Positions 1 through 5,926 of a stretch of 6,392 nucleotides of DNA are shown here, in pieces. This stretch comes from an uncultured Bacillota bacterium (GTDB taxonomy: Bacteria; Bacillota; Clostridia; Tissierellales; Tepidimicrobiaceae). The notes beneath the pieces were generated by a model. That model was not told the origin of the DNA. It worked only from the letters and a program-made list of their open reading frames with translations, and did no database searches. Location of the stretch: NCBI GenBank assembly GCA_937967955.1, contig CALBUB010000134.1:1-6392 (forward strand), read 5' to 3'. Position 1 is the first letter of the stretch; every line of letters begins with the position of its first letter. The position numbers and the translations under genes were made by a program.

Positions 1-1283
1 TGAAAGGTAGAGAAAAACAATTAAATATTAAAAATATTAATTTAGACACACTTATGAAACTAGATGAAATGTTGAAAAAAGAAAAATTCGAGATTTTAAA
101 AAAGGAATGTATAGGTTATTATAATCAGCAATCTGGAGCAAGTAATGTACCTAAAGCTATAATAGATAAATATATCAATACAAATATGTTGAATTTAGAA
201 AAGACCTGTAAAGATGTAAGTAAGTATATTAAGGAAAATAAGTCTAATTCAAAACTAGAATGTTTCATATGCGGAAATAAAATTAAAAAAGGCGGCAAAG
301 GCCTAAATTTCTTATTAAATACTTATTTTGATATTGACCGAAAAAAATCCCACGTCTGGAATTTAGCAAGTGATATTGAAATATGTCCAATATGCGAGCT
401 TGTTTATTATTGTATACCAGCTGGCTTTGTGACAGTGTATGGGAAGGGACTATTTATAAATAGTAATACATCTTTAAAAGACCTAATAGACTTAAATGCT
501 GTAGTAAGAACAGAAGTGTTAAAAACATTAGATGAAAATATAAGAGGTTCTTTAACATATAGGGCATTAATTACTGCAATAAATAAGCAAGATATATCAA
601 GAACTCAATATAAGCTACAGGATGTCCAAATAATAAGATATGAGAACAACAGGTATAGATTCAATATTTTATCTAAAGACTTACTAAGAGTAATTAGAGA
701 TTCTCAAAAAGATTTGGAGGCTTTGATGAACGCTTATTATAGGGAAGGAAGAACTAGCTTTAACATATATGACATTGCTATAGATAGATTATTCAATAAT
801 TATAACATGTTTACATTAATTCACAAATTATTAATGTACAAGCTTACAGAATCGGATTCTATTACTACTTATTACAATATGAATCATGTAATGAATTTGA
901 ATTATATTAACATCAATTACTTGAAAGGAGTTGAGGGGATGGAAAAAGTAAAAGAAAATAGAGCTATTGTCAAAGATGCTCGGACTTATGGCTACCATTT
1001 GAGGAAAAAGTATTTAGAAAAAGATAAAGAAGCGGATAAAACCAAAATAAGAGGTATCTCTTACAGAATGCTTAATGCATTAAAAACAAGAAATGCGGAG
1101 ATGTTTATGCATAATGTTATTACAAGTTACATGTATATAGGGGAAGAGATACCATCTAAGTTAACAATGGCTTTAGAAAGCGAAGAAGAACTTGGAATAA
1201 TTGGTTATGCTTTTGTTACTGGATTAAACGGATATATTAAAGAAAATGATAATGAAAATGGAGGGGATAATTATGAAGATTAA
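1..1283 (+). CDS. cas8b: Cas8b/Cst1 large subunit of type I-B effector, 5' end outside window
   Basis: Large subunit of the type I-B surveillance complex, expected to help recognise the PAM and hold the target DNA. The family call rests on two CxxC pairs typical of the CXXC-CXXC protein Cst1: CFIC (nt 261-272) and CPIC (nt 384-395), which probably bind one zinc. The position directly before cst2-type cas7 and cas5 agrees. The first ATG in this frame is at 54 (409 aa to the stop), but it has no Shine-Dalgarno sequence. The frame stays open for 17 more codons up to the edge, where the window begins with TG. I therefore read the gene as 5'-partial, with at least 426 residues visible. From memory of the family, full Cst1 proteins have an extra N-terminal segment that is missing here. 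The C-terminal ~110 residues are helical, resemble the fused small-subunit region, and may also be made separately from an internal start at 939. The gene overlaps cas7 by 11 nt. Confidence 0.88.
   Translation, partial: KGREKQLNIKNINLDTLMKLDEMLKKEKFEILKKECIGYYNQQSGASNVPKAIIDKYINTNMLNLEKTCKDVSKYIKENKSNSKLECFICGNKIKKGGKGLNFLLNTYFDIDRKKSHVWNLASDIEICPICELVYYCIPAGFVTVYGKGLFINSNTSLKDLIDLNAVVRTEVLKTLDENIRGSLTYRALITAINKQDISRTQYKLQDVQIIRYENNRYRFNILSKDLLRVIRDSQKDLEALMNAYYREGRTSFNIYDIAIDRLFNNYNMFTLIHKLLMYKLTESDSITTYYNMNHVMNLNYININYLKGVEGMEKVKENRAIVKDARTYGYHLRKKYLEKDKEADKTKIRGISYRMLNALKTRNAEMFMHNVITSYMYIGEEIPSKLTMALESEEELGIIGYAFVTGLNGYIKENDNENGGDNYED
924..938 (+). promoter_or_regulatory. Internal ribosome binding site in cas8b for Cas11
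   Basis: AAAGGAG at 924-930 followed by TT and GAGGGG up to the ATG at 939. This is as strong as the binding sites of the separate genes in this operon and sits in the cas8b frame, which supports independent translation of the C-terminal domain. Confidence 0.6.
939..1283 (+). CDS. cas11b: Candidate Cas11b small subunit from internal in-frame start within cas8b
   Basis: Predicted separate 114-residue product of the 3' end of cas8b, starting at an in-frame ATG. Upstream is AAAGGAG (924-930), 8 nt from the ATG, with a second purine run GAGGGG touching the start codon. Such a site in the middle of an AT-rich gene stands out. The product would be mostly alpha-helical and rich in Lys/Arg in its first third. 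It ends in an amphipathic region containing the FMHNVITSYMYIGEEIP stretch, which matches my memory of Cas8b C-terminal domains. Established knowledge: in types I-B, I-C and I-D the small subunit Cas11, several copies of which line the effector backbone, is translated from an internal site in the large-subunit gene. Inference: the same happens here. A second in-frame ATG with GGAGG lies at 726 and would give 185 aa, but 114 aa better fits the usual Cas11 size. Expression is not shown by sequence alone. Confidence 0.62.
   Translation: MEKVKENRAIVKDARTYGYHLRKKYLEKDKEADKTKIRGISYRMLNALKTRNAEMFMHNVITSYMYIGEEIPSKLTMALESEEELGIIGYAFVTGLNGYIKENDNENGGDNYED
1260..1266 (+). promoter_or_regulatory. Ribosome binding site that sets the cas7 start
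   Basis: GGAGGGG at 1260-1266 lies 6 nt before the ATG at 1273. The upstream in-frame ATGs (1246, 1252 and 1258 region) lack such a site and would add nine poorly conserved residues, so 1273 is preferred. Confidence 0.8.
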
Positions 1284-2154
1284 AGGATTGACCATGTCAA
1301 TCATATTCCAAGCAGAAAGTGGTAATTATGGGGAGACAATTGGCAATGTAGCTTCTCTTAAAAAACTATCAAGGGGGAAAGGGGAACAATATACTTATAT
1401 TTCAAGACAGGCATTAAGATACAATATTGTCAACCAAATGGGAATTGATAACACTAAAGTGGATATTGATAAGTCAGTTGTTCAATTTGCGCCTGATGTA
1501 ACCATCAAAGATTATCCAGAAATAGACCTCTTTGGATATATGAAAACAGCTGGAGAACAAAAAACAAGATCAGCTGTAGTTAGGCTTTCAAATGCTGTAT
1601 CATTAGAAACCTTTAAGGGAGATTTAGATTTTCTAACTAACAAAGGTTTATACGATAGATATGCTAAGCAGGAAAATAAAAATGAAAGCGTAAAAGGAGG
1701 AAGCATAGCTCAAAGTGAAATTCATAAATCTTATTATGCTTATACTATTACAGTAGATTTGGACAGAGTAGGGATAGATGAAAATGATGGAATAGAAATT
1801 GATAATAAAGAAAAAGCAAACAGAATTATTAAGTTATTAGATACAATTAGATTCTTATATAGGGATATTAAGGGAAGAAGAGAAGATTTAAAACCTTTAT
1901 TTGCAATTGGTGGAGTTTATGATATTAAGAATCCTATTTTCCATAATGCTCTTGATATAAAGAATAATAGATTAGATGTTAATAGAATCAAGGATGTTTT
2001 ATATGAGGACATAAAAGACGATACTCGTTGTGGATTGATAAAAGGTATTTTTGACAATGACAATGAAATAATTAATGAACTGGGGGCATTACCTATGCCA
2101 CAATATTTCGAATTGATTAAGAAAGAGGTAAAGGAATACTATGAAAGCAATTAG
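1273..2154 (+). CDS. cas7: Cas7 (Cst2/DevR family) crRNA-binding backbone subunit
   Basis: Backbone protein of the type I-B effector. Several copies wrap the crRNA spacer and present it for base pairing. The 293-residue protein, counted from the ATG at 1273, shows the hallmarks of the Cst2/DevR family. The N-terminal strand IKGLTMSIIFQAES is followed by NYGETIGNVASLKKLSR, then the conserved ISRQALRYN block (residues 43-51), DLFGYM (85-90), and GRREDLKPLFAIGG (201-214). The longer reading frame from 1246 would give 302 aa, but the strong GGAGGGG site and the family N-terminus favour 1273. The start lies inside the last codons of cas8b (11-nt overlap) and the end overlaps cas5 by 14 nt, so translation is probably coupled across all three, as expected for subunits of one complex. 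No truncation or odd residue was seen. The family assignment is firm; the exact start is slightly less so. Confidence 0.93.
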   Translation: MKIKGLTMSIIFQAESGNYGETIGNVASLKKLSRGKGEQYTYISRQALRYNIVNQMGIDNTKVDIDKSVVQFAPDVTIKDYPEIDLFGYMKTAGEQKTRSAVVRLSNAVSLETFKGDLDFLTNKGLYDRYAKQENKNESVKGGSIAQSEIHKSYYAYTITVDLDRVGIDENDGIEIDNKEKANRIIKLLDTIRFLYRDIKGRREDLKPLFAIGGVYDIKNPIFHNALDIKNNRLDVNRIKDVLYEDIKDDTRCGLIKGIFDNDNEIINELGALPMPQYFELIKKEVKEYYESN

Positions 2155-3070
2155 AATTAAATTATACCAAAATCTTGTTAATTATAAAAAACCAATCAGT
2201 TTTCAATTAAAGGAAACGTATCCACTTCCTCCTCCTTCAACGGTAATTGGCATGGTTCATAATCTATGTGGCTATACTGAATATCATGAAATGGATGTTA
2301 GCATTCAAGGAAAATATCATGCTAAGGTAAATGATTTATATACTAGACATGAATTTTCAAATAAGATAACAGAGGACAAAAAAAGACGATGTAAAGATTG
2401 TATGGCTATAAATGGTGAGAAAGCAAAAAAGTGTACAAGTTGTGGGGGAAAAGATCTTGAAGATGTATGGATACCAAGAGGATACCTGGTAAGAGGTATA
2501 GTAGCTCCAGGTGTTAAAAAGTATGATGACCTGTATAAGGAAAATGTTATACTTGATGAAAAAAATAGAGAGTATTTCAAAGAAAATTATATTAGTGTAA
2601 TAGAAGGGCCTGCAACAGTAGAACTTTTAACAGATGTAGAGTTGCTTATCCATATCATACCTAAAGATCAGACAATAGTTGAAGAAATAGAAAAAGCATT
2701 TTTATATCCAAGAGAATATCCTTCTTTGGGAAGGAGAGAAGACTTGGCCCTGATAAATGAAGTTAAGGTAGTGAATATATATAGAGAAATTTTAATAGAT
2801 GATATAAATATAGGGAACGACTATAGTGCATATATTCCTATAAATTTGATAGAGAAAGACGATGTAATATTAAGAAAAAGAATAGGGGTAGCTGGTACCA
2901 GATATAGACTAACAAAAAATTACACTTTAGTTAACTGTGGTACTAAAGGTTCTCCTAAGATTGTGCGGAAATGGAATAAAGTAGATGTAATATACGGAAG
3001 CAACATTAAAGTTTTAGAAGATGCTCATATAAATTTAGATGAAGATAGAAATATTGTTTTTGCAATTTAG
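2141..3070 (+). CDS. cas5: Cas5 (Cas5t-like) with inserted zinc-ribbon module
   Basis: RAMP-fold subunit expected to cap the 5' handle of the crRNA and contact Cas8b and the first Cas7. The N-terminal strand MKAIRIKLYQ is followed by YPLPPPSTVIGMVHNLCG (residues 27-44), the Cas5 signature with the PPPSTVIG turn at 30-37. A second conserved block, YPREYPSLGRREDLAL, sits at 189-204. At 309 residues the protein is longer than the roughly 220-260 aa I expect for Cas5 of this subtype. The extra length surrounds four cysteines, C84, C87, C98 and C101 (CxxC-x10-CxxC), in a Lys/Arg-rich stretch that looks like a zinc ribbon. AAAGGA at 2130-2135 lies 5 nt before the ATG, within the end of cas7. The stop codon is the first part of a strong stem-loop. 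Identity as Cas5 is secure; zinc binding is inferred from cysteine spacing. Confidence 0.92.
   Translation: MKAIRIKLYQNLVNYKKPISFQLKETYPLPPPSTVIGMVHNLCGYTEYHEMDVSIQGKYHAKVNDLYTRHEFSNKITEDKKRRCKDCMAINGEKAKKCTSCGGKDLEDVWIPRGYLVRGIVAPGVKKYDDLYKENVILDEKNREYFKENYISVIEGPATVELLTDVELLIHIIPKDQTIVEEIEKAFLYPREYPSLGRREDLALINEVKVVNIYREILIDDINIGNDYSAYIPINLIEKDDVILRKRIGVAGTRYRLTKNYTLVNCGTKGSPKIVRKWNKVDVIYGSNIKVLEDAHINLDEDRNIVFAI
2390..2443 (+). other. Zinc-ribbon-like insert in Cas5 (C84, C87, C98, C101)
   Basis: The four cysteine codons (2390, 2399, 2432, 2441) form CKDC-x10-CTSC followed by two glycines, the usual shape of two zinc knuckles. The flanks are basic (KKRR before, KAKK between). The segment sits between the N-terminal Cas5 signature and the C-terminal SLGRREDL block, so it looks like an insertion in the core fold. 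Function is not known to me; nucleic-acid or subunit contact is a guess. Confidence 0.7.
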
Positions 3071-3096
3071 AAAGCCCTATTAATATAGGGCTTTCT
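3069..3096 (+). terminator. 12-bp stem-loop after cas5, weak terminator or processing hairpin
   Basis: AGAAAGCCCTAT (3069-3080) and ATAGGGCTTTCT (3085-3096) are perfect inverted repeats around a TAAT loop. The left arm begins in the cas5 TAG stop codon. No run of T follows (GATTAATTG), so it is not a textbook intrinsic terminator. It may cause partial termination, protect the 3' end of the effector mRNA, or mark a processing site before cas3. cas3 begins 25 nt downstream on the same strand, so some read-through is likely. Confidence 0.5.
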
Positions 3097-3107
3097 GATT
3101 AATTGTT

Positions 3108-3114
3108 GGGGGGA
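3108..3114 (+). promoter_or_regulatory. Ribosome binding site that sets the cas3 GTG start
   Basis: GGGGGGA at 3108-3114 is 7 nt before GTG at 3122. No ATG is available nearby in frame, and the downstream residues already belong to the HD domain, so GTG is the start. Confidence 0.7.
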
Positions 3115-3121
3115 TTTATTT

Positions 3122-5404
3122 GTGAATAGATATATTGCAAAGACATATCCGGAAGAAGAAACTATACAAGAGCATACTGATAAACTGATAGAAAACTACA
3201 ATATACTAAAGTCTATCTATCCAAACTTAAAAGTTAATTGGGAGCTATTAAAATTAGCGTGTTTATATCATGATTTAGGAAAAATGAATTTAAAGTTTCA
3301 AAGGAAGTGTAAAGGGAAAAAAGTTGAAAATGAAGTTCCCCATGGAATTTTGAGTACAAGCTTTTTAGATATCAATGATTTGAAACAAAAATATACTAAA
3401 GAAGAAATAAAAGTGTTAGTAAATGCTATAGCTTATCATCACGAAAGAGACTTTAACTTACTAGAGTATGAGGATTTAGTCACAGAAGAGATAGAAAAAA
3501 TGAGAGAAGAAGCTAAAAGTTTTAAATACGAAAAAATACCAAACTGTAAGGTTTTTAAGCTACCTAGTGGTAGATACTTAAAAAGCAATGGTATAGCAGA
3601 GGAAGATGGTGAAGAGGTAATTTATGATTATATATTAGTAAAGGGACTTTTAAATAGAATAGATTACGCCTCTAGCGCACATGAAAAAGTGGAATGGAAA
3701 AATAATTTCCTAGAAAAAGCATTAGAAAACATGATGAATGAGTGGAAAAGAGCAGATAAGAATGCATCCTGGAATAACTTACAAAAATATATGAAACAAA
3801 ATAGAGATGAAAATGTAATAGTTATTGCTCAAACAGGTATGGGAAAAACAGAAGGTGGCCTTCTATGGATGGGAAATAATAAAGGATTTTTTACATTACC
3901 AATTAGAACTGCTATAAATGCAATATATGACAGAATAAGAAAAAATATTGTAAAAGATAATTTGGGAGAAAGAGTAGGATTACTACATTCAGATGCACTA
4001 AGTGAGTATTTAAAAAGAGAAGAAGATAAAGAAGATAAGCTTGATTTAGAAGAGCTAGGATTAAATAGGTACTATGAAAGAACAAAGCAATTAACCATGC
4101 CATTAACAATATGTACTATAGATCAATTATTCGATTTTATATATAAGTATAGAGGGTTTGAGTCAAAACTTGCAACATTAGCCTATTCTAAAATAGTTAT
4201 AGATGAAATTCAGATGTACTCATCAGACCTAATTGCATATCTTGTAGCTGGTCTTTCCCATATAACAAAATTAGGAGGTAAATTTGCTATTTTAACAGCT
4301 ACTTTTCCAAAGTTTATAGAAGACTTGTTGTTAAAAGAAGGTATAAGGTTCAAAAAACCAGAACCCTTTATAGATGAAGATGAGAATAAAGTTAGACATA
4401 GCATTAAGGTAATAGATAAAATGATAAATGCTAATTTTATTATTGAAAAATACAATAAAAATAAAGTTTTAGTCATTTGTAATACAGTACGAAAGGCTCA
4501 AGAGTTATACGATGAAATAATAAATGAGCATCCAGAGCTAAGGAATGAAATAAACCTTTTCCATAGTAGTTTTATAAAGAAAGATAGAGCAGAAAAAGAA
4601 AGAAAGATACTTGAGTTGGGGAAAAAAGAAAATTATGATGGGTATGGAATATGGATATGTACACAAGTAGTAGAGGCATCACTTGATATAGACTTTGATA
4701 TATTAATAACGGAACTATCAGATTTAAACGGCTTATTTCAGAGAATTGGAAGATGTTACAGACATAGATACTTTAATCAAGATGGATATAATTGTTATGT
4801 TTTTACTGGAGGAGGTGAAAAATGTTCAGGGGTTGGAAAGATTATAGATGAATATATATTTGATTTGTCTAAAGAGTCATTGAAAAATATAGATGGCAAA
4901 ATAAGTGAAAAAGAAAAGATAGAGCTTATAGATAACTTATATACAACGGAGAAATTAAAGGGAAGTAAGTATTATAAAGATGTAGTTGATACTTTAAATT
5001 ATGTTAATAGTCTATACATTGGTGAAATGGACAAGAATGAAGCCAGAAAAAGGTTTAGAAATATAAATTCAATTACTGTAATACCTGAAAAGGTATTTAA
5101 AGATAATAGAGAAGAAATAGAGAAATGTAAAAAAATTATTAGTAAAGAGAAAGAAAAAAGTATGTCTGATAAAGAATGGAAAGATTTCAAATTAGAAAAG
5201 ATTAAAGCTAGAATTAAACTTATGGACTATACAGTATCAATACCTTATTATCTTATAAACAATAAAAACATAGAGACTTTTGAGATAAGTAAGTATGAAA
5301 GCATTGCAATTTTTAAGTGTGAGTATGATGAAGAAAGAGGTATAAGGCCTATAAAAGAATTGGTCAAAACAGATGAAGTAAGTAATTGGCATAACTTTGT
5401 ATAA
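3122..5404 (+). CDS. cas3: Cas3 HD nuclease-helicase fusion
   Basis: Effector nuclease and ATP-driven 3'-5' DNA translocase, recruited by the target-bound surveillance complex to nick and shred DNA. The 760-residue protein has an N-terminal HD domain: H18, the HD pair H50-D51 in YHDLGKMNLKFQ, H74 in PHG, H106-H107, and D181 in NRIDYASSA. A superfamily 2 helicase core follows. Motif I is AQTGMGKTE (236-244, K242), motif Ia is near LPIRTAINAIYDR (259-271), and TIDQLFDFIY is at 332-341. Motif II is DEIQ (361-364), where many Cas3 proteins have DEVH. Motif III is LTATFP (391-396), the motif IV region is VLVICNT (449-455), motif V is TQVVEASLDIDFD (514-526), and motif VI is QRIGRCYRH (540-548). 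A Lys/Glu-rich C-terminal domain closes the protein. All core residues I checked are intact, so activity is expected. It starts with GTG and is followed by cas4 after 17 nt. Confidence 0.96.
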   Translation: MNRYIAKTYPEEETIQEHTDKLIENYNILKSIYPNLKVNWELLKLACLYHDLGKMNLKFQRKCKGKKVENEVPHGILSTSFLDINDLKQKYTKEEIKVLVNAIAYHHERDFNLLEYEDLVTEEIEKMREEAKSFKYEKIPNCKVFKLPSGRYLKSNGIAEEDGEEVIYDYILVKGLLNRIDYASSAHEKVEWKNNFLEKALENMMNEWKRADKNASWNNLQKYMKQNRDENVIVIAQTGMGKTEGGLLWMGNNKGFFTLPIRTAINAIYDRIRKNIVKDNLGERVGLLHSDALSEYLKREEDKEDKLDLEELGLNRYYERTKQLTMPLTICTIDQLFDFIYKYRGFESKLATLAYSKIVIDEIQMYSSDLIAYLVAGLSHITKLGGKFAILTATFPKFIEDLLLKEGIRFKKPEPFIDEDENKVRHSIKVIDKMINANFIIEKYNKNKVLVICNTVRKAQELYDEIINEHPELRNEINLFHSSFIKKDRAEKERKILELGKKENYDGYGIWICTQVVEASLDIDFDILITELSDLNGLFQRIGRCYRHRYFNQDGYNCYVFTGGGEKCSGVGKIIDEYIFDLSKESLKNIDGKISEKEKIELIDNLYTTEKLKGSKYYKDVVDTLNYVNSLYIGEMDKNEARKRFRNINSITVIPEKVFKDNREEIEKCKKIISKEKEKSMSDKEWKDFKLEKIKARIKLMDYTVSIPYYLINNKNIETFEISKYESIAIFKCEYDEERGIRPIKELVKTDEVSNWHNFV

Positions 5405-5422
5405 TCATTTAAGGTGATTATA
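5400..5422 (+). promoter_or_regulatory. Inverted repeat spanning cas3 stop and cas4 ribosome binding site
   Basis: TATAATCA (5400-5407) and TGATTATA (5415-5422) are perfect 8-bp inverted repeats with a TTTAAGG loop. The left arm holds the cas3 TAA stop and the right arm reaches the A of the cas4 ATG. The cas4 Shine-Dalgarno AAGGTGAT (5411-5418) is split between loop and stem. The stem is AT-rich and weak; it may make cas4 translation depend on ribosomes finishing cas3. Confidence 0.35.
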
Positions 5423-5913
5423 TGAAAAAGATAACAGGGGTAATGGTGTATTACTATTTTGTTTGTAAACGAAAGCTTTGGCTCTTTAGTAATAACTTAG
5501 ATATGGAACATACTAGCGAATTAGTGGGGATAGGTAAGTTAATAGATGAAACTTCTTATTCTAGGGAGAAAAAGAATATATTGATAGATGAGATGGTTAG
5601 CATAGATTTTTTAAAAGATTGGAAAATTATTCATGAAGTGAAAAAATCAAGGAAATTAGATGAAGCTGCAAAATGGCAATTAAAGTATTATATTTGGATA
5701 TTGCGAAACAAGGGAGTAGAAATAGAGAAAGGAATATTAGACTATCCATTATTAAGGAAGCGAGAAGTGATTTATTTAACTGATAAGGAAAAAGCTGAGT
5801 TGATGGAGGTTTTAGAAGATATCAAGTCTATATTAAAGATGGACTTGCCTCCATCGACTATTGATAAGCCATATTGCAAAAAATGTGCTTACTATGAATT
5901 TTGTTATATATAG
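5422..5913 (+). CDS. cas4: Cas4 iron-sulfur exonuclease of the adaptation module
   Basis: RecB/Dna2-like nuclease that, in type I systems, works with Cas1-Cas2 to trim prespacers and select those with a correct PAM. The protein has 163 residues, normal for short Cas4. C15 (in YFVCKRKLW) and C152, C155 and C161 (in YCKKCAYYEFC) are the four cysteines expected to hold a 4Fe-4S cluster. Nuclease core residues visible are H30 (MEHTSELVG), D62 in the SIDF stretch, E72 and K74 in IHEVKKSRK, and the Q86-x2-YY motif in AKWQLKYYIW. All are present, so the enzyme looks active. AAGGTGAT ends 3 nt before the ATG at 5422. It sits 17 nt after cas3 and 13 nt before cas1, the usual cas4-cas1 pairing. Confidence 0.95.
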   Translation: MKKITGVMVYYYFVCKRKLWLFSNNLDMEHTSELVGIGKLIDETSYSREKKNILIDEMVSIDFLKDWKIIHEVKKSRKLDEAAKWQLKYYIWILRNKGVEIEKGILDYPLLRKREVIYLTDKEKAELMEVLEDIKSILKMDLPPSTIDKPYCKKCAYYEFCYI

Positions 5914-5922
5914 GTGGGGTGA
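5913..5922 (+). promoter_or_regulatory. Ribosome binding site that sets the cas1 TTG start
   Basis: GGTGGGGTGA at 5913-5922, overlapping the last base of the cas4 stop, lies 4 nt before TTG at 5927. No ATG or GTG in this frame is near, and the conserved Cas1 N-terminus begins right after the TTG. Confidence 0.7.
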
Positions 5923-5926
5923 TTTA

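Noticed and set aside
1693..1700. AAAGGAGG inside cas7 resembling a ribosome binding site
   Set aside because: No ATG, GTG or TTG follows at a usable distance (the next codons read AGC ATA GCT); it encodes Lys-Gly-Gly.
1512..1706. Minus-strand 64-codon open frame opposite cas7
   Set aside because: It lies wholly within a well-conserved gene on the other strand and shows no recognisable motif.
2317..2580. Minus-strand 87-codon open frame opposite cas5
   Set aside because: Shadow of the Cas5 zinc-ribbon region; low-complexity Ser/Phe-rich translation typical of antisense AT-rich coding DNA.
3054..3083. Possible promoter before cas3 (TTGTTT, 18 nt, TATTAA)
   Set aside because: The -35 match is only three of six and the -10 lies in the hairpin stem; in AT-rich DNA such matches are common.
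3912..4476. Two minus-strand open frames opposite cas3 (3912-4109 and 4210-4476), Leu/Phe-rich like a membrane peptide
   Set aside because: Both are antisense to core helicase motifs; the hydrophobic look follows from antisense of Lys/Glu-rich coding sequence.
4808..4851. Near-perfect Shine-Dalgarno GGAGGAGGTGA followed by ATG at 4822 inside cas3
   Set aside because: The ATG is out of the cas3 frame and reaches a stop after nine codons; the purines are explained by the Gly-Gly-Gly-Glu-Lys coding sequence.
4999..5190. Minus-strand 63-codon open frame opposite the cas3 C-terminus
   Set aside because: Antisense shadow with no supporting motif.
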